Source: Liriodendron chinense
Lineage: Eukaryota; Streptophyta; Magnoliopsida; Magnoliales; Magnoliaceae
Assembly (NCBI GenBank): GCA_003013855.2
Contig: ML058552.1
Coordinates: 4,692,082 to 4,756,081, forward strand
Reading direction: 5' to 3'
Length of the DNA stretch: 64,000 nt
Shown here in pieces: positions 33,878 through 44,215 of this stretch. Numbering within the stretch: position 1 is the first letter of the stretch; each line of letters begins with the position of its first letter. The position numbers and the translations under genes were made by a program. The notes beneath the pieces are model-generated. The model was given only the letters and a program-made list of their open reading frames with translations. It was not told the origin of the DNA and ran no database searches.

Positions 33878-33883
33878 CACGTG
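33878..33883 (-). promoter_or_regulatory. G-box CACGTG upstream of the bHLH gene
   Basis: CACGTG about 155 bp upstream of the start codon, with ACGTGG-like ACGTTCC/GAACGTGG sequence next to it. The encoded protein has the H-E-R residues for this site, so autoregulation or control by another bHLH/bZIP is possible. No clear TATA box was identified. Confidence 0.5.
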
Positions 33884-34185
33884 AGGAACGTGGAACGCGT
33901 GCACGAGATATGATCTTTCCATGTTGATGGAAATAATTCTTTATCTTGATAATTAAAAAATCAGGCAGTCACACTTTCAAGTGGCCACAATGTACAAATT
34001 AAACTAACGGTTTAGATAATTTCTTCTAGATGTCTATTTTGTTTTGTGTGTTGTGGCCCACACGAGAATGGCAAATTCTAGGAAAGATAGGATACACCTT
34101 TCATGGAAAGCACATTTACGGGACGCGGATTCGCAGGTGAGCCCTACACCAGCACGTAGGTTGGTGGAAAAGCTCCGTCGGTTCA
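33884..34185. other. Presumed promoter-distal flank of the bHLH gene
   Basis: Non-coding and AT-rich, running into the foldback element at 34186. Nothing further recognised. Confidence 0.4.
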
Positions 34186-34815
34186 ACCATGATGTATGTG
34201 TTTTATGTAGGGCTTTAATGGATCAGTGACCCGATGGGGTATCCGGACCCAACCCATTTAGACCCGACCCAGACCTGACCCATTTGTTAAATGGTACGGT
34301 TCTGGGTCCAAGAATAGACCCAGTTGCTAAACGGGTCTGGGTCTGGTTTCCTTTATATTAGGCCCGACCTGACCCGACCCGAATCCATTTAGTAAGTGGG
34401 CGGGTTTGGTCTATGTTTCAAGGGACCCGTCCAGCTCAAACCTGTCTAGACCCAGGTTTTAAGCCTTGTAAAATGCTTACATACTTGATCCAGACCCGGA
34501 CCCATTAGACCTGACCCATTTATAAACGGGTCTGGGTAGATCTCCCTCTACCAGACTCGGACCCATTTATAAATGGGTCTGATGGGTTTGACTCGGACCC
34601 GCCCATTTAGTTAAAGGGTCCGGGTCTAAAATTTGGACCCAGAACCGTTTAGTAAATGGGCGGGTCTGGTTTTGGCCAAACCCGGCCCAAACCCTGACCA
34701 TTTACAGCCATAGTTTTATGCATGTTGTCCTTCCATTTTGTCACCTCATTTCATGACATGAGCCAAAAACGATGAGCCGGATTCAAAGCTTAAGTGTATC
34801 ACACCATCAGAAGTG
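34186..34815. mobile_element. Foldback element copy 7 (left part), carrying a hAT MITE
   Basis: The arm 'CAACCATGATGTATGTG' TTTTATG is interrupted at 34208 and resumes at 34721 with 'CATGTTGTCCTTCC' and GACATGAGCC, ending near CACACCATCAG. The right half is missing. Confidence 0.75.
34208..34712. mobile_element. hAT-type MITE (505 bp) with 8-bp TSD GTTTTATG
   Basis: Termini TAGGGCTTTAATGG and CCATTTACAGCCATA form an imperfect inverted repeat. GTTTTATG lies on both sides (34200-34207 and 34713-34720). The 8-bp duplication and TAGGG end indicate hAT. The inside is almost entirely degenerate repeats of words such as GACCCATTTA and GGGTCTGGGTC in both orientations. Confidence 0.92.
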
Positions 34816-35022
34816 CCTATAATGACTAATGACGTGCCAATCCTTTACAGGCCTACCCCTGGCCTTTCACTTGAAAGTCATATCATTTGCTTCACTTCAA
34901 TAGGGTTTCCTGTTTGTCAACCACCCGAGTGGTCCAGCTCAGCAAGGACATTGTCAGCACTTGGTGCATTTAATGCAGTCAATGTTGGCGGATGCTGAGT
35001 TCACCAATCAGACATAGGCTAA

Positions 35023-35659
35023 TGGCCCGTTTGGCACCATGGATTTGAGGAGAAAGGAGGAGAAAGGAGGAGAAACTAATTGCTTTATTCTGTTTGGCAC
35101 CATGGATTTGATGAGAAGTGGATTTGAGAGGAATCCGGAAAACTCAAAAAGGCACTTTTAGCCCTTTTTCAAATCTCCCAAAAAAAGGTGAGATTTGAAG
35201 AGAAATCCCTCCCAACGTGGGACCCACCGTAATGTGTCCCTAACTATGGGACCCAACATGATGTATATTTTCCATCCAACTTGTTGATAAGGTCACAAAG
35301 ATCTGGATGAAGGGAGCATACAAATTTCAGTTTAATCCAAAACTTTTGTGCATCATAAAGGTTTCACTCTCCATTTTTTCTTGTTTTATGGTCCACTTTA
35401 GATGTGGATTTGCTTTATTTTTTGGATCTTGGCATAAAATGATCTATAAAAATGGATGAATGGCATGGATTTAAAAATCGAGGCTAACACTGTGGGCATA
35501 CGGTGGGATTAAAATTTACACCATCCATTCCTTCATGTTTGATTTCTATCTAAATCTTGACTGCCAAACAGAAAATCTGGAATCGGTAAGAACTAGAATT
35601 GATGAGAATTCATATCATGGAATCCACTTCTCCTCAAATCCATGGTGCCAAATGGGCCA
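35023..35659. mobile_element. PIF/Harbinger-like MITE (637 bp) with TAA duplication
   Basis: Inverted termini TGGCCCGTTTGGCACC / GGTGCCAAATGGGCCA continue for over 25 bp each (GGATTTGAGGAGAA). TAA lies on both sides (35020-35022, 35660-35662). Its middle (35215-35505) is a piece of the foldback family. A partial inner copy of the terminus (TTTGGCACCATGGATTTG) recurs at about 35094. Confidence 0.85.
35215..35505. mobile_element. Foldback element copy 8 (partial), inside the PIF-like MITE
   Basis: GGGACCCAACATGATG, 'GTTGATAAGGTCAC', 'CTGGATGAAGGGAG' and 'ATGGTCCACTTTAG' follow the family order. The left arm is shortened. Confidence 0.75.
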
Positions 35660-36184
35660 TAATAGAAAAATCCTGTTGAAGATGAGTAGACAATTTGGAT
35701 TCATTCCAACTAAGGGGTGAAATATTTAAGGCCCTGTTTGGAAAGTGGATGTCGGTGGTATTACATGATTAGGTAGTGCGTTTGGCCTAGTGCAAATTTC
35801 ATCGGGCATTTGAAAAAGATGAAAAGGACTTCAATTTAAATTTCATATCATCAAGTCTCAGCTTGAATAAGGCGGGATTTTGAAGTCCACTAGGTCTATA
35901 GGCCCATGTATATACATATATTTTATCATGACATTTGTTATGGGATAACTTTTTCATTAGACAGTGTGATGTACACCAATGAAAAGGCTCTAAGAAAAAA
36001 ATTAGAGCTTGGAAGCCAGCAGAGGATCCATAATCTTACGGTCTAGTTTCAAACATTAATGTTGCATCGTACAGTATTGCGATCGGGTGGTATATATCCT
36101 AGAAACCTGACAGAAGTGCAGTCGTCCCACATGCACTCCTGTCCGCACACAACTCTACACGCAGCTTCGTAGACCCACCGTCGT
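35660..36184. other. Unassigned; one PIF-like terminus
   Basis: AAGGCCCTGTTTGGAAAG (about 35729) resembles a PIF/Harbinger or hAT MITE end, but a matching second end was not found. No gene. Confidence 0.4.
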
Positions 36185-36470
36185 GCGTCGTGCATGTGTT
36201 TCATCGACACTGTCTATCCATTTTTCAAGCTCATTTCGGGTCATGAGACCAAAAGTTAGGTCATGTGTCTCGCCAGCTAGCTCAGCTAACCCATTCATGA
36301 GACCAAAAGTCAGGTCATATGTTTTCACTTCATGTAACTTAATCAACAAGTTGGATGGCAAATAAATATTACAGTAGGCCGTATGAAGTTTTTAATGATG
36401 GGCGTTCAATCACCACTGTTTTCTATAGTGTGGTCCACCTGGTATTTAGATCTGTTTTCAATCACCACTG
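36185..36470. mobile_element. Foldback element copy 9 (rearranged)
   Basis: The arm piece 'CATTTTTCAAGCTCATTTCG' and the centre and right pieces (CAAGTTGGATGGC, TGTGGTCCACC) are present. 'CATGAGACCAAAAGT' AGGTCAT is duplicated about 60 bp apart and part of the core is missing. Confidence 0.65.
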
Positions 36471-37069
36471 TTTGCATCGGAGGGGTCACCACCGAGTCGC
36501 CTGCTTTCAAGATGACCATACGACGAAAGCAGGTCAGCTTTGGGCCTCGCATGCATTTGGTACCAAAGGTTTTGAGCCATTCATTTTTTTCTTGTAGGTG
36601 TTTCCCGTGTGATGAACGGACCAGCCCACTTTCTCTACATGATTATGGAAACAGTAGGGCCCACGTTATCAAAGGCTCAGATGTCACATACTCTACTTTG
36701 TTTTTCACCTGGATGATTGACAGGTGCGCGCGTGTGTCTAACAGACCTCTTTAAGTCAGCACTATGGTTCTCTCCCGAGCAAAATACAATGCAAGCGACA
36801 AGAGATCTGGTTTTCTATTTTTATTTTATCAAATAAAATATAAAATTAATTTGAAATGAACATGTGGAAGATTTTCTACACTACATCCGTACTTATTGGG
36901 ATTTCTATGTCGGTGGGTAGATGCTGAACCGTCCAGTGCGCCTTTGATAGGACCATCCAATCTCCGTTTCTGGTTCGCCATCCATAGTAAGGCGCATCGT
37001 ATAATCGGTTTGGATCAGAGTGCAATATTGACTACGGTCCCATCTGAAATGCAGCAACAATCGTGATTG
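36471..37069. other. No recognisable feature
   Basis: Open frames here are short and overlap foldback debris. Nothing supported. Confidence 0.45.
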
Positions 37070-37540
37070 ATGTGGATTCCCTGCGAAAGCCTCAGCGTGA
37101 TGTTTTTGAGAAATCCACACAGTTCATCTATTTTGTGAGATCATTCTAGGGCATTAGACCAAAAATGATTTGGATCCAAGACTGGGCCGCACTTAAGGAA
37201 AAGGTGGTTAGGAAAATTTTTACCATTGAAACCTTCCTACGTCCACAGTGATGTTTACATGCCATTATACCGTTCATAACTTCATTCCTGCTGGGATGAG
37301 CTGAAAACACAAATATTAGCTTGATTTAAAACTTATGTGGCCCCATGGATATTTCAACTGTGATCATTCAATCCTCACATTTTCGGCCCACATGAGTCTT
37401 GGATCCAAATCATTTTTGGTCTAATGTCATAAAATGATCTCACAAAATCGATGGACCGTGTGGATTTCCTAAAAACATTAGGGCCCCATCTATGTTCCCA
37501 GAGTGCAGGAACTTCCTAGGCAAGGCTTTCGCATGGAATC
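37070..37540. mobile_element. Foldback element copy 10 (terminal module CTGCG-AAGCCT)
   Basis: Left end GATTCCCTGCGAAAGCC is inverted at the right as GGCTTTCGCATGGAATCC. Core: ACACAGTTCATC, GATTTGGATCCAAGAC, GTTCATAACTTC. Confidence 0.85.
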
Positions 37541-38244
37541 CGCGTTCAATCGTACATAGGACATAGCCTCAATAATACCACCACCTGTCAAGTACGTTGA
37601 TAGATCACGTGTCTTTGTTTCTATGTTAATAGTTTCTATTGTACCTTCTCCAGTGCGTGTTATTGTACTTGTGCTAATTCTACTCGCGTGTGGAAGCTCT
37701 TCCCATCCACACGCAGGCACAAGTTGAGCCCAAGTTGAAATGTAGAGAGTGCGTGTGATATCAGGTCTTTCTAACACCCGATTTGTCACCTTAGATTTGG
37801 TCCTAAGTGGGTGTATTTCAAATTCAAATAGTTACTTTTATGCTTGACAGTCCTTGAATTTTAAAGCAAATGGAATATGAAGTATTTTAAATCTAACTTT
37901 TTGGTGTGTTTTGAAAAGTGAGTAAAACACTAAGATTCCATGAAAAGAAATACTTTTTTTTGCCTCCTTTTCAATGGTAGGAGAGTCACATATGTAATAA
38001 TTATAGAGGTTACGAATTGATTAGACATATGGCACACCAATGATACTAATTGACCGCTACACTAAAATCACATCAATAGAATGATCTGAACCATCCAATC
38101 ATTGGAAATCTAAATGAGTGTTAAAAATATTAATGAACCGCTTGTTGTGATCCTTGCATTTGTGGCTCACCCAAGGTTTGAAATTTCTTTTTTTTCGACC
38201 AAAATATATATTGCAATTGGCTTATTACAATCATTTTATCAAAC

Positions 38245-38246
<2 letters not shown>
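37541..38246. other. No recognisable feature
   Basis: AT-rich, non-coding. The minus-strand frame at 37490-37789 has no family features and overlaps the foldback terminus. Confidence 0.45.
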
Positions 38247-38305
<59 letters not shown>

Positions 38306-38323
38306 TAATTTAAGATATGAAAG

Positions 38324-38401
<78 letters not shown>
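38247..38401. repeat. Two (TA)n tracts in a ~99-bp tandem duplication
   Basis: TA runs at about 38247-38301 and 38326-38401 are each followed by ACACTAATTTAAGATATG and AAAGTT. The segment was duplicated and the TA tracts then changed length independently. Confidence 0.9.
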
Positions 38402-38403
<2 letters not shown>

Positions 38404-38689
38404 TAATTTAAGATATGAAAGTTGTTTTAATTAGGTAATCAAAACTAAGTCTTGTGAATATATGAATAATTCCAATGCCCTCCAAATATATACTCTCCCC
38501 ATGAAAGTTTTAGATTCTAGTGCATTTCAACCAAACAAGGCAAGGATTGGGAATCACCTTGATTCTAATGTAATTGTAATTTGGATTCTAATGCATTTCA
38601 AATCCAAGAACCCGAACAGGCAGGTGGGAGAAGGAAGCAAATTGCCTAGTGTGCCGTCCATGCACAATAGACCTTGGTGGTGCATTGAT
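38402..38689. other. No recognisable feature
   Basis: Contains a small local repeat of GATTCTA(A/G)TG...CATTTCAA. No gene. Confidence 0.4.
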
Positions 38690-39060
38690 GTCACCAAGTT
38701 TTGTGGGCCCTACCATGTACAGTGTTGTATGCAAACCATCATTCATTCCGCGAGATCATTTTATGACATGGGCCCCAGAAAAGAGGCAAATCTAAATCTC
38801 TAGTGGACCACACCACAAAAAGCAGTGGAGACCAAGATGCCAATGGTTGAAACTTTCCAAGTGCCTAAGATGATGTTTATTTGACATCTAACCTATTTAT
38901 AAAGTCACACAAACAAACTTGGACTGAAAAGAAAACACAAATACCAACTTAATCCAAAACTTTAGTGGCCCCGTGAAGTCTCCAGTAATAGTGTTCAATG
39001 CCCTTACTTTATGTGGTATGGCGTAATATTATTATTGTGTGGTGTGTTGACAAGGCAAAG
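38690..39060. mobile_element. Foldback element copy 11 (terminal module CACCAAGTTTTGTGGG)
   Basis: 'ACCAAGTTTTGTGGGCCC' then 'CATTCATTCC', 'CTAGTGGACCACACC' and 'GATGTTTATTTGACATC'. The right arm is degenerate. Confidence 0.75.
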
Positions 39061-39068
39061 TTCTATAA

Positions 39069-39191
39069 GCCTCATCATAATATATGTGTTATATCCACAC
39101 CGTCCATCCTTTTTACTATATCATTTTATGACATGAGCTAAAAGATAGGCAGATGAATAGTAGATATAACACATATCATCATGAGGCTCAA
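39069..39191. repeat. Short hairpin from foldback arm sequence
   Basis: 'AGCCTCATCATAATATATG' TGTTATATCCAC is inverted at 39150-39191 as 'TAACACATATCATCATGAGG'. It is a minimal arm-to-arm derivative of the foldback family without the centre. Confidence 0.65.
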
Positions 39192-39654
39192 GACCTTTAC
39201 TGCCCACCACACCCAACCAAGTCGGTGGTGTGTGGCACATCATGCAATCCGACTTCCAAACAAATGAATGGCTCTTATATTCAAGATATGTATGAGCCAA
39301 TTTTCCATGAATCATGTCATAGAGCGAAGGCCGTATCAGTCTCATGCCTACATTTTTCTAGAAACAGTTGGCCCACAGAGAAAAAATAAATAAATAAACA
39401 AAAATAAAAATAAAACAAGAAGAAGAATAAAGAAGGCCGCGTGTGAAAGAGGTTTTCGTGTCTTGCGTACAAGCGTATTACATTCACGTACTACGCAAAT
39501 CCAAACCGTTCAAACAATGGGACCCACCGTAAATTGGCCACATACTAAGCATAACTTCGATCAGACAATTTGAAGGCATCTTCATTGGGTCATGCCATAG
39601 ATTTCAGGTACATACTATGTGTACGCAGGTGATCCTCGCACCTGTCCAGCTACA
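39192..39654. other. No gene; A-rich tract and foldback termini
   Basis: An A/T-rich run at about 39382-39430 and a GGTGGTGTGTGGCACATC terminus-like segment. Nothing coding. Confidence 0.45.
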
Positions 39655-40235
39655 CAGCTCAGAGAGTGGATTAGGTAAGACCCGGGCAAGCCCGTGCGGC
39701 CCTTACCGTGGGGTTACAGCGGGGCCCACCTTGATGTATGTATTATGTATCCACACCGTCCATCCGTTTTTCCGGATTATTTTAGGAATTATCCTCAAAA
39801 TAAGCAGATGCAATTATCAGGTGGACCATACCATAAGATATAGTGGTGATTAACCCTCCTACCATTAAAAATTTCTTAGGGTGCACCTTAATGTTTCATC
39901 AGTGTTTATTTACCATCCAATTTGTTGATAAGTTCACGTAAGCTTTGATGAATGAAAAAAAAAAAAAACAAAAACAAAAAAAACAAAAAACAATTATAAG
40001 CTTGATCCAAAACTTTTATAGCCTATTAATGGTCAATCAACAATGTTTCCTATGGTATATATCCACCTAATCATCCGATCTGTTTCGTTTTTTTGGATAA
40101 TTTCATAAAATGATGTGGAAAAACGGATGAACGGCATGGATACATAATACATACATCCAGGTTGGCACCATGGTAACCCTACAATAAGGCCCGCACCTTC
40201 TTGGGTGAGGCTGGCGTCTCACATAATCCGCTCTC
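39655..40235. mobile_element. Foldback element copy 12 (terminal module GGATTAGGTAAGACC)
   Basis: Left GAGAGTGGATTAGG is inverted at the right end as CATAATCCGCTCTC. The core includes 'GGGGCCCACCTTGATG' and a 39955-39990 A-rich expansion in the centre. Confidence 0.88.
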
Positions 40236-40253
40236 CGTAGCTCGCTCGTATCG

Positions 40254-40775
40254 AAGCGGATTAGGTGAGACACTGGATCCACCGAAGTGGTTGGGACCCC
40301 GACTGTGTGGCCACTGTGATGTATGTCACTACAACCACACCGTTCATTTGTATTAAAAGTTCATTTTAAGGCATGATCCAAAAAATGAAGCGGTCCTAAA
40401 TTTCAAATGGGCTATAGTACAGTAACAGTGGTGATTGATCGTTAAAAACTTCCCATGGACCACAAAAGCTTTGGATTAAGATGATATTTATGTGGTCTCT
40501 TCATCCAGTGTTTCTGAACTTATCAACAGTTTGGATGGCAAATAAACATTCCAGTGGAATCCATGAAGTTTTCAATTATAGACATTCAATCACTAATGTT
40601 CCTGTGATATGGTCCACCTAAGATTTGAGTCAGCTTCATTTTTGGTATCACATCCTAAAATAAGCTTTCAAAATGGTTGGACGGTGTGGATTTAAGACAC
40701 ATACATCATTGTGAGCCCCACCGTTAGGAATCTCACCCACCTAGTGATTCGGGGTCTAACCTAAACCACTCCGCA
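40254..40775. mobile_element. Foldback element copy 13 with 9-bp target duplication (8/9)
   Basis: Termini AAGCGGATTAGGTGAG and CTAACCTAAACCACTCCGC are inverted. CTCGTATCG (40245-40253) and CTCGTATGG (40776-40784) flank it. A 9-bp duplication fits the Mutator superfamily. Confidence 0.9.
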
Positions 40776-41294
40776 CTCGTATGGCCACGTGTGAAAGGAT
40801 ATTCGGAGCTTGGGATTTTCATTGACCGTTGCATGAGATAGAAGCCGGTAATAAAGGGGTTGGATCAAGTACTACCTCCACCAAGACACACGAGGACATG
40901 AATGGATGGGACGCATTATTGCTCGATGCAGTGAGCTCGGCACCTCAGGTCTCTGCATCAGGCCCATCACATCCCACCAATGGCGATGAGCCACATACCC
41001 ATCCTTCGTGATGGGGTAGCACCTGATCCGAACCCCGCAATAAATGTCCATTTCGTCATTTTCCCCTTCCTCTCGGTCCTGCGGGGCTAACTGATTCAGC
41101 AACCACATGTCGAGCTATGAATGAACCAATAGACAAAGCACAATTACCTCTTTTTAACGGTTTTGAGAACGCCACGTATCACATGGTGCCATTATCTGCG
41201 TACAGCTTTTTTCTTTTCTTTTCCTTTTCCCTTTTAATTTTTAATTTTATTTTCTTTATGTTACACGGTATATGCTTAGGTTGCGGTCTACAGT
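40776..41294. other. No recognisable gene
   Basis: Unassigned sequence between a foldback element and a hAT-like terminus. It ends in a T-rich run (41207-41265). Confidence 0.4.
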
Positions 41295-41540
41295 TAGGGC
41301 TGGTCATGAGCCAAGTCGGCTTGAGAAGCTCGCTCGACAAAACTCACCTCAACTCAGCTCGACTTACTAGGGTGAGTCAAGTCAATCTTAAATTTGAAAG
41401 CTTGAGTTAAAATTGAGTCAAGCTCGAGCACCCAATCCCTCGACTCGACTCGACTCGACTCGGCTTGAAGCTCGCCTCAAATCAGCTCGACTCGACTCGT
41501 AGCTCGACTCGCTCAATTTACCGCCTATATAGGCAGTTAA
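41295..41540 (+). mobile_element. hAT-like terminus with CTCGACTCG subterminal repeats
   Basis: It begins TAGGGCTGGTCATGAGCC, a hAT-type end. Many CTCGACTCG/GCTCGA words follow, ending near 'CTCAATTTACCGCC' TA. It could be a stand-alone MITE (the right side weakly resembles an inverted TAGGGC...) or the left end of the hAT transposon whose transposase remnant is at 46236. No clear duplication. Confidence 0.55.
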
Positions 41541-41807
41541 AATAAATAAATAAAAACCTTAACATCGCACCTCTCTTCCTCTCTTTTCCAAAACCCTACC
41601 GTCCATCTTCTCTCTCTTTCCCAAAACTCTAACCCATAGCAAGTCCCTCACCTCTCTTTCCTTATCCTAGATCTTCTCTCTTAGACTAGTCCGGCTAGCC
41701 AGCGGAGCGAATCATCCGCACCTCTCCTCTTTCTCTTATTTTATTTCCTTTGAACAAGCCAACAAGGTAATGCCGCAGCCGAATGCTTCTTTTCCTCGCA
41801 CCGCTGT
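41541..41807 (+). other. CT-rich segment resembling a plant 5' leader
   Basis: 'CCTCTCTTCCTCTCTTTTCC', 'CTTCTCTCTCTTTCCC' and further CT-rich runs end near AACAAGGTAATG, a possible splice donor. It could be the untranslated first exon of the hAT transposase gene at 46236, which is an inference. Confidence 0.35.
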
Positions 41808-42250
41808 GATGCTAGGTGGGGTCCACCATAATATTTATTAGAAATCTAACCTGTACATACGTTTTGCAAGATCATTTTAGGATGTGCAACCAAAAATACG
41901 GTGGATCTAAAACTCAAGTGGGCCGCATGAGAGGAAAAATGGGAAAATGAGTTTCCTACTGTTGAAACTTTACTGGGCTCCACCTTTATGTTTGTACCCC
42001 ATCCAAACCGTTTATAAGGTCATTACCACTGAGATGAAGTGAAAAAATGAAGAAAAAAAGTTTGATTAGAAAAGTTTGTGGCCATACAAATGTTTAAACG
42101 GTAGTCACTGAATACCCACGGTTTCCTCTCGTGAGGCCCACTTGAGTCTTGGATACGCTTGATGTTTTGCCACATGTTCTAAAATAATCTCACATAAACA
42201 TATGAACGGCGTAGATTTCTCATAAGCATCACTGGTGGGCCCCACCTTGC
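41808..42250. mobile_element. Foldback element copy 14
   Basis: GATGCTAGGTGGGGTCCACC to 'CATCACTGGTGGGCCCCACC', with the core (CTCAAGTGGGCCGC, GTTTATAAGG) between. Confidence 0.85.
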
Positions 42251-42317
42251 ATCCCAAGCACAGGAACAGAAGCGGATTGGCTAGTGCACCCTACACCAGC
42301 TATGGTGTGGGTTACAG

Positions 42318-42872
42318 CTTACAGGAGAGCAGATTAGGTGAGACCCCGGCCTCACGAAAGAAGTTGCAGCCCTCACAGTGGGGTTACAGTGGAGCCCACC
42401 TTGATGTATGTATTATGTATCCATTCTGTTCATCTGTTTCCCTCATATCATTCTAGGGCATTATCCAGAAAATTAATTAGAACCAATTATCAGGTGGACC
42501 ATACCATAAGAAACAGTGGTGGTTGACCATCCTACCATTAAAAACCTCTTAGGGAAAAAATTAATGTTTCCATAGTGTTTGTTTACCATCTAATCTGTTG
42601 GTAAGGTCACATAAGCCTGAATGAAGGGAAAAAACAAATATCGGCTTGATCCAAAACTTTTGAGTCTCATTAATGGTAAATAAAGACTGTTTCTTATGGT
42701 ATGGTCCACTAGATGATTAGATCTGCTTCACTTTTGGCATAATTCCCTAAAATGATATGGGAAAATGGATGGACAGTGTAGATACAGGATACATACATCA
42801 AGGTGGGCCCCACGATAATTCATGGTAAGGGCCGCACTTGCGTGAGGCCGAGATCTCACCTAATCCGCTCTC
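42318..42872. mobile_element. Foldback element copy 15 with exact 9-bp duplication GGGTTACAG
   Basis: GGGTTACAG occurs at 42309-42317 and 42873-42881. Termini GAGAGCAGATTAGGTGAG / CTCACCTAATCCGCTCTC are inverted. Seven bases (CTTACAG) on the left lie between duplication and terminus and look like a local slip. Confidence 0.9.
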
Positions 42873-42934
42873 GGGTTACAGTGGGTACGTGGCAAGCTCA
42901 GACGATTATGTCAGTGCTCGAGCACGATGAACGT

Positions 42935-43400
42935 ACAAATGGTGGACCACACCACAATGGTGTATTTCATACATCTACACCGTCCATCCATTTGAAGAGA
43001 TGATTTTAACTCATGACCCAAAAAAATGAGTCATATCCAGATCTCAAGTGGACCACACCACGAAAATGATTATCACCGTTAAAAGTATCCTAGGCCCCAC
43101 CATGATGTTTATTTTCCTTCCAAACTGTTCATAAGGTCACACGGACCTGGATGAAGGGTTTTTACAAATATCAGATCGATCCAAAACATCTGTAACCCCT
43201 GAGAAGATTTCAATGGTAGACATTCAATCTCCCACTTCTTTCTGCAGTGATCTTTGGATCCATCTTATTTTTAGGATCAAGCCTTATCACTATGTCACCA
43301 AATGGATGGATGGTTCGGATATAAGACGCACATCACAATGGGGCCCACAGAACTTGGTGACGTCAATACACCAAGTGTGCACCAGCCAATCCGCTTCCCG
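42935..43400. mobile_element. Foldback element copy 16
   Basis: GTGGACCACACCACAATGG to CACAATGGGGCCCACAG, with 'CTGTTCATAAGGTCACACGG' in the centre. The right terminus is of the ACTTGGTGACGTCAATACACC type. Confidence 0.82.
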
Positions 43401-43499
43401 CAGAAGCTTCCTCCATCTATCCACTCACCCTGTCACCTACACCTATACCTGTCCTTCCTCTAGTGTAGCCCGTCCACTCACACCACACCTGTCATTCAC

Positions 43500-44025
43500 C
43501 CACACCTGCCATCAAGCCTTGCGCAAGAAGTTACTGCATTGAGAATCAAGGTGGGGCCCACAGTGATGGTTTTTTATAAATCCACCTCGTCCATCCATTT
43601 TAGGAGCTCATTTTAGGACTTGAGAACAAAAATGAACCGGATATAAGACTCAAGTGGGCCGAAAATGTGAGGCATTGAACATCCACAGTTGAAATATTTG
43701 TGGAGCCATAGGAGTTTCAAATCAGGATAATATTTGTGTTTCTAGTTCATCTTAATAGTAGTGACGTTATGAACGGTATGGATGTCATATAAACATCACT
43801 GTGGACCTAGGGAGGTTTCAACGGTAGTAATTTCCCTACCCACCTTTTCCTTTAGTGAGGCCCACTTGAGTCTTGGATCCGGTTCATTTTTGTTCTCATG
43901 TCCTAAAATGGACTCCCAAAACGGATGGACGGGGTGGATTTATCAAAAATCATACTGTGGGCCCCACCTTGGTTCCCAACTCAGGAATTTCCTGCGCAAG
44001 GCTTCCGCAGGAAATCCGCACCCTT
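43500..44025. mobile_element. Foldback element copy 17 (terminal module GCCTTGCGCA)
   Basis: Left CAAGCCTTGCGCAAGAAG is inverted at the right as TTCCTGCGCAAGGCTTCC. The core has 'CAAGGTGGGGCCCACAGTG' and its inverse TGTGGGCCCCACCTTG. The terminal module matches copy 10 while the core is closest to copies 14 and 16. Confidence 0.88.
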
Positions 44026-44032
44026 GTCCAGC

Positions 44033-44190
44033 TTTTGTGGGCCCCACCATGATGTATGTGTGGTATCTACACCGTCCATTCATTTGGAGAGATCATTTTA
44101 GGGCCATGATTGGAAGAATAAGGTAGATCCAAAGCTCAAGTGGACCCCACCAAAGAAAACAATAGGGACAATGATGTGGACCCCAATATT
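44033..44190. mobile_element. Foldback element copy 18 (left arm only)
   Basis: 'TTGTGGGCCCCACCATGATG' through 'TCAAGTGGACCCCACC' to GACAATGATG, then lost. Confidence 0.75.
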
Positions 44191-44215
44191 AGAAAATGGT
44201 GAACTGATGAGGACA

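Noticed and set aside
33269..33913. 214-codon plus-strand frame and two shorter ones
   Set aside because: They are antisense to the bHLH exon and its GA-rich leader, which explain the lack of stops.
37490..37789. 99-codon minus-strand frame
   Set aside because: It starts within the terminus of foldback copy 10 and has no recognisable domain.
41541..41807. Promoter and first exon of an unknown host gene
   Set aside because: The CT-rich leader look is real, but no coding exon follows except the hAT remnant. I kept it only as a possible transposon leader.
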